Assembly: GCA_035772735.1 (NCBI GenBank) | Contig: JASDFA010000027.1 | Span: 30,610,001 to 30,674,000, forward strand | DNA from: Datura wrightii | Taxonomy: Eukaryota > Streptophyta > Magnoliopsida > Solanales > Solanaceae | Length of the DNA: 64,000 nt | Direction: 5' to 3' | Shown here: positions 44,370-55,545 of the stretch, one piece after another | Numbering within the stretch: the stretch's first letter is position 1 | Layout: each line of letters begins with the position of its first letter | Notes under the pieces: generated by a model | What the model was told of the DNA's origin: nothing | Seen by the model: the letters and a program-made list of their open reading frames with translations, nothing else | Database searches by the model: none | Made by a program: the position numbers and the translations under genes

Positions 44370-45590
44370 ATGGCGAGCAGGCAAGACAAAGGGAAGGGCG
44401 CATCAACATCAGGCGCCGGAAGGAAAAGAATTAGACTGGGAACAGCAGTCCCAGCAGCACCATCAGTTCCACGCGGCCAACGCCGTCAATATGGAACCCG
44501 ATGGGTGACAGTGGAGGGGAAGAAATGGTACGCAAAGCATAAGGCGAACAAATACTTCCCCGAAGAACACATTGCTAGGGAACCGTTGGCACAGGAGTTC
44601 CCCAGGATTGTCCACAGGATTGAGGCAGTCAGGCTGAACTTCATCTTTGAAGAGCCCAAGGAGTGCAACCTGCACCTAATTCGAGAATTCTACGCCAATT
44701 GGAACCCGACACTCAGAAGTCACACCATAAAGATAAGGGGGCAGGTAGTCACTTTTGAGCCCCAACACCTTAATGCCATTTTGGGGGCGCGGGACACATA
44801 CGCCCATATACTCCGGTAGCTGAACATCACTCCACCATATGCGGACATCAGACGCACTATGTGTGGAGCCCGGTCTACAGCCCGGTGGAGCAGGCATAAG
44901 GAGAGGGGCTACCATCAGACATTGCCCTACTCACAGATGAACAGGGAAGTTAGGATATAGCTTAAGATTGTTTGTTCTTGCCTGATCCCGGGGGTGCATA
45001 TGACAGATGTCACCCGAGATCGTGTGTGCTTGGTTTACGCCCTGATGAAAGGGTTGGAGATCAATGTTGGGGCGGTGATCATCTCTGCCATGAAGAGAGC
45101 CCGTTTGCATCAAGGGCACAGGTACGGGTTTGGTGGCTTACTGACCACATTCCTGAGGGGCCTAGATATTGAGGAGGAGGCCCTTGACTACATACCGCAG
45201 ATGGAGAGGCGGGCCTTAGATGCCACTAAAACTAAGGCACCCGACACCACTCACGGGCCAGTTCTCACATTAGCCGAGCGACATGCTCAAGATGATCAGT
45301 ACATGGCTTGCATGTTCGGGATGCAGATGCTCCAGCTGCGCATAGGCGGGAGGCCGGCAACGGAAGATGAGCTGTGGCAGCTCGAGCTAGACTACCCTTT
45401 TGGAGAAAATGCCAGGGCTCTATGCCGAGTGGGGCTAGCTTTTGTGGAGCCCACTGATGATGATGTCCCCACAGATGAGGAGACACGTCGTGATGACTCC
45501 GATGTGGAGTCAGATGATGACGATGGGGGCGATTCAGACATGGGAGACGAGGCAGCGGCACCTGACGAAGAAGTGGAGTACTTTGATTGA
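44370..45590 (+). pseudogene. Ath-3b aORF (plant transposon-associated domain, acidic tail)
   Basis: About 406 codons, only two in-frame stops: TAG at 44817-44819 (Gln CAG in Ath-3a) and TAG at 44958-44960 (Trp TGG in Ath-3a). Otherwise one frame from MASRQDKGKG to EVEYFD. The domain blocks are as in Ath-3a (HLIREFYANWNP, VTFEPQHLNAILGARD, CSCLIPGVHMTDVTRDR, INVGAVIISAMKRAR), followed by the acidic tail. The unbroken stretch 44994-45590 is the longest open part of any aORF here. Differences from Ath-3a within the domain are often conservative (T/S, V/I, L/M). Function unknown; no secretion or membrane signal. Confidence 0.82.
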
Positions 45591-47340
45591 TCAGGGAGTT
45601 TCACCACCTACTTTTGTGCTATGCTGAATTTTGTGAACACTGGGGACAATGTTCGATTTAAGTGTGGGGTGGGAGTAGTTAGGTGCTGGTTGTTGTTGTT
45701 ATTAATGTCTCTGTTCTGTTGTTGTGCTTGGAAAAACTTGTTACCCTGTGATATTTGTGTGCATGTCTGTATTGTAACTAATGTGAAGCTATTGTGTGCT
45801 ATTGAATGTTGTTAGCTGGTTTTGTAAATATTTTTGTTTTATCAAAATTATCGATATTTTTAAAAAATTTCGTCAATTATTTTTATGATTGGGTTTCTCG
45901 GTGTTTGTTTTTGGTTCTTTTACCGAGAATAGTCCCATTGAACCGAAGTCGTAATTAGTGACCGTTCCCTATGATGGATGGATGACGAACGTCTTAAGGG
46001 AAATGTAGTCGTTAGGAGTAGATTTCTTCTGTTCTTTTTAATTTTTTTTTCTTTTGTTCGTTTGTATCCTAAACGTGTCGTTACTTTATGGTTGCGAAAT
46101 TCTGGTTGCGTGTGGTACATGATATTTAAAATGCAAAGGTGATTCGTATGAAAGCATGCAGCTTTGTAAATATGTTGAGATATCTAGGCCATAGAGTTCG
46201 ATTTGGTGTGATTGAGGCTTAATGTTTGAATTCTTGTAATTAGCTGATTGAATAGTCCGTGAATATGTCTTGAGTTGAGCATGCACAATGAGTGTGTGGT
46301 GAGGTTTCGATTCTTCCATGCTGTTGTGAAGTGTCTAGAACTTGCCTGGTGTGTATACAAAACAAAATGAAGGATGTGTATTGTAGGAAAGGATGTAAGC
46401 ATTTCTTTGCTTTAACCGAAAGTTTTTTTTTCTCTCGTACCCACCTTGAATGTACATCCTAGTTAGCCCATTGAGTCTTTAGCCTATTTCTTTCTTTTGT
46501 CAAAAAGTTGTAAACCGAGCTTAACCCCTTCTTTTCATTATACGTGAATTTGATCCAAAACTCTTAAGCACTGAAGAAAAAAAGAAAAAAATAATTTTCC
46601 CACAGTGTCAAGGAGTGAGAATGGTGAAAAGAAAAGAAAGAGCAGAGTGATGAAAGGAAAGAAAAGGTCGAAGGTGCAGTCATTATAAATTAAATATAAT
46701 GAAGATGTATAAATAATCTTTGTTATTAAGTCAAGTGTGCTTAAAGATATGGGGTCAAAAATAAAGACAAACTTCAAGAATGGGAGGATGAAGGAAGAAA
46801 CAATGCCCAAAAGGTTGATGGGATGTATTGAAAAAAGTGCTTAAGGAGGCTAGTTGTTATTATTGGTTAGCCCAGTATTTGCTAGTTCCGTAGCTTACAT
46901 TACAACCCGTTAAGTCCTACGTGATTTTACATCATATGTCCTTATATTAGTGGAGTAATACACCAAAGGAAAGCCTATGGTTCATGACATGATGCATGTG
47001 AATTCTTTTAGGAGAGAGAGCGAAATCTTATTTATATGCCCCTGCATGTAATGTTTTGAGTTCATGTGATTAAAAAGGGGAAAATTCTCTTGTGTGGTGA
47101 GGGAACATGCTCGACGAGAGATTGGATTTCGTGTCGGATATCTTGATTAGTTGATTTGCATGAGTTTGCCGATATCGAGAGTCGATTCTTGAGTCTAGGA
47201 GGTCTTATGGTCATCGTATTGATAAGACTATGTGTGTTTTCTTGATGATTTGCTATATTAAATAATTGGTATAACCGTAGCTTAAATTGTCGAGCCAAAG
47301 TAGCCAGGATGGGGTGTCAATCGCATTAGGTGTAAGATTA
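45591..47340 (+). other. Ath-3b 3' non-coding region
   Basis: Co-linear with 27760-29522. T-rich, then purine-rich at 46565-46810. No gene. Confidence 0.7.
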
Positions 47341-47358
47341 TTGTTCGGGGACGAACAA
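47341..47358 (+). other. Pre-polypurine-tract hairpin (Ath-3b)
   Basis: TTGTTCG-GGGA-CGAACAA: a perfect 7-bp stem with GGGA tetraloop, followed by GGATTTAAGTGTGGGGTAAG and the 3' LTR. Confidence 0.75.
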
Positions 47359-47378
47359 GGATTTAAGTGTGGGGTAAG

Positions 47379-48791
47379 TGATCTTGGGAAAATTTATATG
47401 CCCAAGTGATACTCAAATGTGTCATTTTACCTTGTTTATCTATCGATGTTTGTACATTCTCATGTGAATTTTAATAAAATGTGAATTTATACTAACCAAC
47501 ATGATTAGCATTGTTTTGCAGGAAAAATATAAAGTTATGGAGCTAAGATGCATGTTGGGAGAGATCGGGATTGGACTCGGAAGCTAGCAAGGGAAAAAGC
47601 ACAAGGAAAGCACGAATTAAAGGGGCTCCGCGATGGAGCCGTGTCACGCTGCCATCGTGGATGCATTCTGTCTGAATGCTGAAATTATGCCAAATTCCAG
47701 TAAAGGTGCGCGTTGGGGCCGTGGCACGTTGGCCTAGCCCCGCGTTGCACGCCATGCCACGTTGGGCCTTAATAGCTGGACGACCGAATTCTAGTGAGGG
47801 TCCGCGTTGGTGGCGTGTCACAGAGGCAGGGCTCCACAATGCACTCCGTGACACGTTGCTTGTTATTTCGAGATAAATTCCCACTAGTATAAATAGAACA
47901 CTTAGGTTCATTTTTAATAATTCTGACTTGGTGGAGCAAGAACGTGGGTTACAGGCAGTTGAGGGGACGAAAATCTCAGGGTTTTTCTCTATCTCCTTCT
48001 TCTTGATTTCAATTGCTTGTATGATTAACACTCATTTAACGATGTTTAATCTACAAATGAGTGGCTAAATTCTCTTCTTGCTGAGGTTAAGAACATTTGT
48101 ATTGAAATGTAATTATTGATAAATTGGTTTTTCATCTTTTCTTCCATGGTTGTTCTATTGATTCTTGTTCTTATTGCATTAATGTGTGGCCAACGTTAAT
48201 GTACATCTAAAAAGTCCGGTTTCACTCGAGAGAGCAAGAAATTGGAAAGTTGTGAATTGATAGGATATGATCTTTTCATAGTTTGGGAAAATTGAGAATT
48301 GATTTACCTTCAGGATAGAGATATACATGAAAGTCATATTAGTCAATTAAGGAATCGGTTTTGTATGGCTAGAACATGAATTTATTTTTAGCACAAAGAT
48401 GTAGGTGGAAGGTTCATGATTCTTAAGTTGGGTTAAATACGAGAGTTTAAATCCATAGGTAATAATTCTTGACTAGCAACTGGAGGAAAGATTAACCAAA
48501 TTGTATCGATACTTTATTTCTCTACATGTTCATTTTAGCCTCAGCATGCTCATACTCATAGTTCAGACTCAAATTGTATATTCGTTTTAGACTTAGTACA
48601 AAATTAGGAAACAAAATATCAAACTCTTCTTCACACTATTGTCTGCAATTTAGAGTTAAAGTTTATTGACACTTGATTAGATTAATACCTTAGTCCAGTC
48701 CCTGTGGGATCTATACTTGGCTTACTTGAGTCACTTTACTACTTGTTCGACCACGTGCACTTGCGTGTAGTTATACCGAAACAGCCGAACA
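47379..48791 (+). repeat. Ath-3b 3' LTR (1413 bp)
   Basis: TGATCTTGGGAAAA...CCGAACA, with intact TATA box TATAAATAG at 47888-47896. Followed by CCAAT (48792-48796). Confidence 0.95.
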
Positions 48792-48796
48792 CCAAT
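48792..48796 (+). other. Target-site duplication CCAAT (right of Ath-3b)
   Basis: Matches 39512-39516. Confidence 0.95.
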
Positions 48797-48897
48797 CACT
48801 ATTCCCTGTGAATTCGATCCCAACTCTGAACTGGGTATTTATATTGCAACAATTGTTTACACTTCCTCCGTGGGAGGAGGGGATTCGAAGGTCATCA

Positions 48898-49172
48898 TGT
48901 TTGTATTAGATGCCATTGTCTTGAAGAATGACATGAGTACCATGAAAACACAACCAAATTGTTTTTGTAATTAATTATGGTCATCTCTTGAAGCATATGC
49001 ATATAGTGTTAAGTCTCCTCTTTTCTTTTGAGTTGGTGAGCGATTTTGGGGTTGTCTTTGTCCTAGTGCTCCCTTGTGTAAAATATCATTTAGAGTAACA
49101 TGCTTACTCCAATTGTTCAGCTGTAAAGAATTTCCTTGCTTGAGGACAAGCAATGGTTAAAGTTTGAAGGTT
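48898..49172 (+). other. Array B spacer 3 with perfect pre-tract hairpin
   Basis: 275 bp. TTGCTTG-AGGA-CAAGCAA at 49136-49153 is a perfect 7-bp stem, followed by AAAGTTTGAAGG and a mutated LTR start. Confidence 0.75.
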
Positions 49173-50622
49173 TTATTAGTTGGTAATTTAGCAACTCATT
49201 AGGATTTCAAACATTATCTTTTTCTTGTTTTCAAGTCAGTCAGGAAGATTTTATTCTCTTTCTCATTAGTGTTTACCTTAATTCAATTTAAAGAGCGAAA
49301 GCAAGGAATTGAACAAAAGCATGGAGCTAAAGAAGAGGACTAGCATTTCACTGGATGGGGCCGGCAGAGCTCCGGCCAAACGCAGGAGCACATTGTGTTG
49401 AATTGGAAGGTGCACCAGCGAAATGCAGATCAACACCTGTGAACCACTGGTGCCAATGTCGAACTATGGCAGGAGTCACTGGCCCCCAGTTGGTATAGAG
49501 CGGCGTCCCGCAGTTGGGCACCGGTGAAACGCCCGTGTCTCACAAATGAGGTCATCATCAGAAGGGAAAAATCATCCAACACAGGATTTGAGTAGGATTT
49601 GTAACCTACTTTTGTACATTGACTAAAAAGTACTTAACATTCCATTCGTTTACAACATTAGAATATTGAATTGTATTGTATTGAATAGCTTTTAATTTTA
49701 TAGAGAGAGAAAGAAGAGAGTTAGCTTTTCTTCAACTTCTTCTTCATTTAGCCCAAGGTATAAACCTCCATTGAACATAAATCTAAGCTTTCTATTTACT
49801 TTTAATGATGAATTCTATGAATTTCTTTGTCAATATAATTTTGTATTATTCATCTATGAGTGGCTAAATATTTTTCTAGGGGTGTGTGCATGATTAGGGA
49901 TAAATTGGTTTGGGTATTGCTAGATTAATCTTATAATTACTCGTTTAGTATAAATCTATTATTTTCTCCAAATTATAATTAAATTATCCATAGTTGCAAA
50001 TGTGAGTTGTGTTTACTTATTTGATTTTTACTTGAAAAAGGGGGAACAGAATATGAGTGAGAAAACAATGGTGGGTATTTAGGTCTTGCTTATATGGGGT
50101 TAGGATATAGATAGCCAAAACCCATTATCAAACACTCATTAAAGAGTTGAGGCTAGAGATATTGAAATCTTTTCCAAGCCATAGTGGATGAATTAATTGA
50201 GACTATGGGATTTGAGAAAACACAAAGAAAAATGTACACAAGTGGTTGAGAAACATCAGGTGCCAACTTATCCATCGTTATTATGCTTGTGACTAATAAT
50301 TTTATTACTAGTTAATTCTAATTCAATTGATGTCCCATCAATAGCACACCCCTAGCCGTTGCTTATATTTAATTTGTTCATTCAATTTGGTTGCCTTTGT
50401 TTTGATCTGTAGTTGATTTTAATTCAACTTATGAACTTACTTTCCCCCAACACTTAATTTTCCATTTTTAATGCAATGATGCAAGTTAGTTCAATTAAGT
50501 AGTCAGCTTTCATGCCATCCAATCACTATTCCATGTGAATTTCACCTTGACTCTGAGTTGGGTATTTATATTGCAACTCGTTTGCACTTCCTCCATGTGA
50601 GGAGTGGATTCGAACAACATCA
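49173..50622 (+). repeat. Array B LTR 4 (1450 bp)
   Basis: Start decayed to TTATTAG; ends CAACATCA. The GC-rich block is at 49360-49560. Confidence 0.85.
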
Positions 50623-50896
50623 TGTTCCTATTAGATGTCATTGTCCTACAGAATGACATGAGTACCACGGAAACACTACTAAACACTTTTGCAATTGATT
50701 ATAGTCATCTCTTGAAGCATTTGCAAATAGTGTCAAGTCTCCTCTTTTCTTTTGAGTTGGTGAGCAATTTTTAGGTTGTCTGAGTCCTAGTGGTCCCTAG
50801 TGCAAAATCTCATGTAGAGTGACATGCTTACTCCAGTTTTTCTTCTGTAAAGAATTGCCTTGCATGAGGACAAGTAATGGTTTAAGTTTGGGGGTT
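50623..50896 (+). other. Array B spacer 4 (274 bp)
   Basis: Same content as the other spacers; ends TTAAGTTTGGGGGTT. Confidence 0.75.
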
Positions 50897-51684
50897 TGAT
50901 GAGTTAGTAATTTACCAAATCATTAGGCCATTAAACATTATATTTTGCTTGGTTTTCAAGTCAATTATATAGATTTTATGCTCTTTCTCTTTGGTTTTTG
51001 CATGCATTCAATTCAAAGAGAGAAATAAATGAATTGAGCAAAAGCATGGAGCTAAAGAAGAGGACTAGCACTCCACCAGATGGGACCGGCGAAACGTCGG
51101 CTAAATGCAGGAGCACAATGTGTTGCTGTGGAAGGTGCACCAGCAGAACACAAATCAGCACCTGTGAACTACCAGTGCTAATGCCAAACTTTGGCAGGAG
51201 TCATTGGCCCCCAATTGCAATAGAGTGGCGTACCATGTCGAGGCACTGGCGAAACCCTTGGTCCCGCTAGTGAGGCCGTCGTCAAAAGGGAAAAATCTTC
51301 CAGCACAGAATTTGAGGAGCATTTTAAACCTATATTTATACATTCTTTAAAAAGTATTGAACATTCCATTCATTCTCAACATCAGAATAATGAATTGTAT
51401 TGTATTGAATAGCTTTTAATTTTCTATGGAGAGAAAGAAGAGAGTTAGCTTTTCTTCACCTTCTTCTTATTTTTCCCCAAGGTATAAACCTCCATTGAAG
51501 TTAAATATGAGCTTGCTATTTACTCTTAATGATGAATTCTATGAAGTTCTTTTTCAATATGATTTTGTATTATCATCTATAAGTGGCTAAGTGTTTTGCT
51601 AGAGGTGTGTACATGATTGGGGATAAATTGGATTGGGTATTGCTTGACTAATCTTATAATTCCACATTTTGTATAAATCTTTTG

Positions 51685-53584
51685 TGTTATACCCCAAAAT
51701 CCCAACGATCAGATCGGGGAGTTGAAACGGAGAAAATAGGATTTTCTACACCAGGTCACAGAACGAGTCATCCTATGATCCGTCAGGTTAATCAGGCCTA
51801 AACTACATTTTTTTAAGATATGAATAGTGAAGTTTAAAAGGGATAATTTCATTCTAGGCTATTCTTGTTCATGCATGCAAGAGTAAAGGTCTAGAGAGTT
51901 GATCAAGCTCAATTTCCTTCAAGTTTTTGTCAATTTCTTCCTTGGGCAATCAGAGAAATTATAAAATCTGATTCTCTCAGGTATGTAAGGATATGAATGG
52001 GTGAAATTTTTCACACCCATGCCCAATCCCTCTCGAATTAATGAAAATATATATGTTGATCCTATGGGGTTTTAACCCAATGCATGAATTTCCTAAGTTT
52101 CTACCATGGGCATGATCTAAGTATGTTTCTATTATTGAATTATGATTCATGGGGAAGTTTTACATTTTTTTCAAGTATAATCATATTTTAAACTTTATAA
52201 ATTAAAATGCCCAACAATGAGAAGTTCATGAAAGTTGAGATTTATGATGAATGTTCAAGTATGATGAGATATTATTGATGAAAAGAATGTTTTTGAGTTA
52301 CCAATGTTTATCATCATGTTTTCAAGTGAATAAACTATTTGCAAGCATGTTTAAGTATTGGGCAAGTCAATATGTTCAAGTATGATTTATGATTTCAAGT
52401 TAATTAGCTTACCACATGGTTTTGGAGTCAAGACTCCCAATTATGTTCAGCTTCTGGTACGGTTTGCGCCAAGGCTCCTCATGTATGATCTCAGATTTAT
52501 ATGTATTTGATTATTTAGCTTCGTCAAATGATGATGGTCAGCTTCATTGAAAAACGATGGAGAGCATATGCATGTTTTTGGAAGTAGTATCTAGAACTAA
52601 GTAGGCTAAGGGTCAGTCAACCCTATGCCTAGAACTACGTGTCAATGTAGGTATGATCTAATAATTTGGAACCTCCTACGTGAGCTTTCCCCTGCCCCAA
52701 GGGGTCTTCAACTTGATATCCATTTCATGGTAGCGTCCTTAGCCCTGACATGGCTTTAGACGACTCTATCCACTTGAGTGTGATAGTCAGGACCATGTAA
52801 GCTATATCGTGGTAATATCGGTTATATGAGGAGTATCCCATTGTTCCTCATGATTTAAATTATGCACGTTTATCATTCATGATATAGAAATATGTTCTAA
52901 AGAAGGTTTGACCCAATGTACAATTTTATTTATGATTATCAGTTTTCAGCTTTGGGTCATTCGATTTAGTTATGAGGTTCAGTTATGTTCAGATCATGAT
53001 TTTAGAAAATAGCATGCAAGTCCTACTCTCAGATTCTTTTCTTGATTATTTTTATATTATGCATGTTTCTAAATGATTTTACTTATTTAAGAAATTTTAC
53101 TTACCTTGCATACTCTGTACATTCCACGTACTGACCGCATACTCTATGTTGTATCGTTTCATGACACAGGCTCCGATCTTTAGACTCAGCCCTATCACTA
53201 GCCAGTTTCGGAGTTAGCATCCAAATTCAGTGGTGAGTCCTCATCTCTCGAGGACTTCTTGTTATCAATTATCTTTGTATTTTCAGCTTTCAGACTTTTC
53301 GGGTTAGTTGGGGGTGTTTTCCCATCAACCCATCATATACGTTAGAGGCTTTCAAACTATACGTAGTAATCAGCTTGTCATGTATTATGTGAATTCCGTT
53401 TCCGATTCTATGTTATGGTTAGACTTCCTCTATGTTATTATGTTAAGTTTTCCGCTATGTTATTATGTTAAGTCTTCCACTTTATTTATTGAGTTAGATG
53501 TACGTTCATGCCATGGGTCGACTTGGAGTCTCTCGGGGCTCCTTGTCCCGTATCTTGATCTGGGCCTATGTTCGGGTCATGATA
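51685..53584 (+). repeat. Tek-2 5' LTR (1900 bp)
   Basis: Starts TGTTATACCCC and ends GGGTCATGATA. Shares many blocks with the Tek-1 LTR. The ORF 53308-53745 spans its end and is not a gene. Confidence 0.85.
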
Positions 53585-53588
53585 AACT

Positions 53589-53600
53589 TGGTATTAGAGC
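53589..53600 (+). other. Primer-binding site, initiator-Met tRNA type (Tek-2)
   Basis: TGGTATTAGAGC, one C-to-T change from the usual TGGTATCAGAGC. Confidence 0.88.
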
Positions 53601-53791
53601 AATAGGTTTGAAATTTCCTAGGGTGTCTGAAGCCATGTTAAGTAGAGTCTTTTTAATGGATGTGAAGCGCGCCACACTTATAACGAAGAGGCTACGAGAC
53701 GTTCAAAAAATATTCCCTTCTTTCATGATCTATGTTGTGCAGTGAAATGTCTCTCTATCCTTCTAACTCGTCCTATTCGCGAATATAGATC

Positions 53792-54900
53792 ATGCCTCCC
53801 TGCAAAGTTAATGGCAGAAGAAATGAAAATGGAAATGTCCATGAGGATGGCAATAGGGACGGGCACCAACAAGCCCCACCAGCCCATGAGCATCATGCAC
53901 CGGAGTTAGTTGCCCATGCTGAATTTAGGGCAGCCATTCGGATGCTAGCGTAGGTCTTGACCACTCAGGTTAACCAACAGGCAGTAGAATATGTCTCGTA
54001 GAATAGGAATGCAGCGGCATCACGAGTCAGAGATTTCCTAAGGATGAACCCACCAGAGTTTCTTGGGTCAAAGGTGGACGAGGATCCACATGAATTTATT
54101 GATGAGATTTTGAAGATCACTAGGTCATGGGGGTGAATGGAGAAGAGTGTGAATATTTGGCCTCATACCAGTTGAAGGTGATCGCACATATTTGGTCTAA
54201 ACTGTGGAAGGATAGTAGGGCAGTTGAAGCGAGCCCTATCAGTTGGGATGAGTTTCTTGTTGCGTTCCTAGATTGGTTCTTCCTTTGGGAAATGAGAGAG
54301 CTGAAGGCGTATGAGTTCATGAATCTAAAATAGGGAATGATGATAGTGCAGAATATGCCCTAGAGTTCACTCATTTATCAAAGTACGCCCCAAAGTTAGT
54401 GGTTGATCAGAGGGCGCGAGTAAGCAGGTTTGTTCATGGGGTAGCGGACTATCTAGGCAAGGATTGCAGAACTGCCATGCTCCATCAGGATATAAATTTT
54501 CCTCAAATTGTCTTGTACGCCCAACAGATGGAGGCAACGCATCTGAGGGAGAGAGAGGCTAAGAGGGCCAGGACAGTCAACTATAGATTTTCTCAGCCGA
54601 GAGCAAGCGGTGGGCATCGACAGCAGTCCCACCAGAGATCTTTGGCTCTAGCATCTTAAGTGATGAGTGTGCCATCCAGACCTAGGCACGACCAGAGAGG
54701 ATAAGCATCAGGCTCTAGGGGTTAGAGCAGTAGGCTCGCGGATTCCAATATCCCAATTTGCGATAGGTGTGGTTGGAGGCACACGGGTTAGTGTTTGGTG
54801 GGTATAGATGCTTTATCTGGGTGTGGGAAGCCCAGCCATATGCTCAAAGATTGCTAAGCAACTAGACAGGGCCATAATAGGGGTCGAAGCCCAGCTTCCA
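53792..54900 (+). pseudogene. gag: Tek-2 gag
   Basis: Start MPPCKVNGRRNENGN, a His/Pro-rich N-terminus, then RVRDFLRMNPPEFLGSKV, a frame change near 54125, EECEYLASYQLKVIAHIW, and the ORF 54399-54659 with VDQRARVSRFVHGVADYLGKD and YAQQMEATHLREREAKRA. The knuckle region (54760-54860) reads CDRCGWRHTG then SGCGKPSHMLKDC: the CCHC spacing is visible, with one altered position (SG in place of CF). Stops at several places. Confidence 0.85.
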
Positions 54901-54960
54901 GTTTAGCAGCTCCACCACCCTGCCCATCTCAGTAGGGCACATCTACAAGCGTAGGTGGCG

Positions 54961-55545
54961 GTCAGCACCAAAATAGATTCTATGCCCTAGCATCCAGCCA
55001 GGAGCAGGAGGTCTCCCTGGATGTAGTCACTGGTATGTTACGAGTTTTCCACCTTGATGTATATGATTTGTTAGATCCAGGGGCTACCTTGTCATTTGTG
55101 ACACCTTATGTGGCTAGTAGTTTCAGAGTCAATCTTGAAATCTTCTCAGAACCATTCTTAGTCTCTACTCCAGTAGGTGATTCATTTGTAGCTAGACGGG
55201 TATATAGAAGTTGGCCGGTCACAGTCCTTCAAAAAGTCACCTTAGTAGATCTTGTAGAGTTAGCCATGAAGGATTTTGATGTTATCCTCGGCATGGATTG
55301 GCTATTTGCATATTATGCCATAGTTTATTGTAGAACCTGAGATGTAGAGTTCAGATTTTTGGGTGAGCCAGTCATGGAATGGAAGGATAGTTCAGTTATT
55401 CCTATAGGTCATTTCATTTCCTATCTTAAGGCTAGAAAGATGATCTCCAAGGGTTGAGTGTACCATTTAGTTAGGTTAAGCATTCTACATCTTAGACCCT
55501 GACATCTAGTCAGTGCCAGTAGTATTTAAGTATCCAAAAGTCTTC
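54961..55545 (+). pseudogene. pol: Tek-2 protease
   Basis: FYALASSQEQEVSLDVVTGM leads to VYDLLDPGATLSFVTPYVAS with the conserved DxGAT-like active-site segment, then VILGMDWLFAYYAIVYC. A stop near 55340 (CGA/TGA type) and a frame change near 55480 follow. The DPGAT form is the best preserved of the three Tekay proteases here. Confidence 0.88.

Larger units (their letters stand above)
39517..48791 (+). mobile_element. Ath-3b: complete non-autonomous Athila-type element (9275 bp)
   Basis: Same layout as Ath-3a: LTR, Asp primer site, gag, protease, AGGCAA hairpin, palindromic module, putative intron, aORF, pre-tract hairpin, polypurine tract, LTR. Flanked by perfect CCAAT. It lacks about 0.4 kb at the gag-protease junction (near 42509) that Ath-3a has. 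No RT, RNase H or integrase. It is inserted in array B LTR 3. Confidence 0.95.
38172..48897 (+). repeat. Array B LTR 3, interrupted by Ath-3b
   Basis: 1446 bp once Ath-3b and one CCAAT copy are removed. It starts with the U3 palindrome GAGTTGGTAA / TTACCAACTC (38176-38196). Confidence 0.9.

Noticed and set aside
53308..53745. 145-codon ORF across the end of the Tek-2 5' LTR
   Set aside because: It spans LTR, primer site and leader and has no similarity; a similar ORF in the 3' LTR (58485-58943) runs into unrelated flanking DNA.
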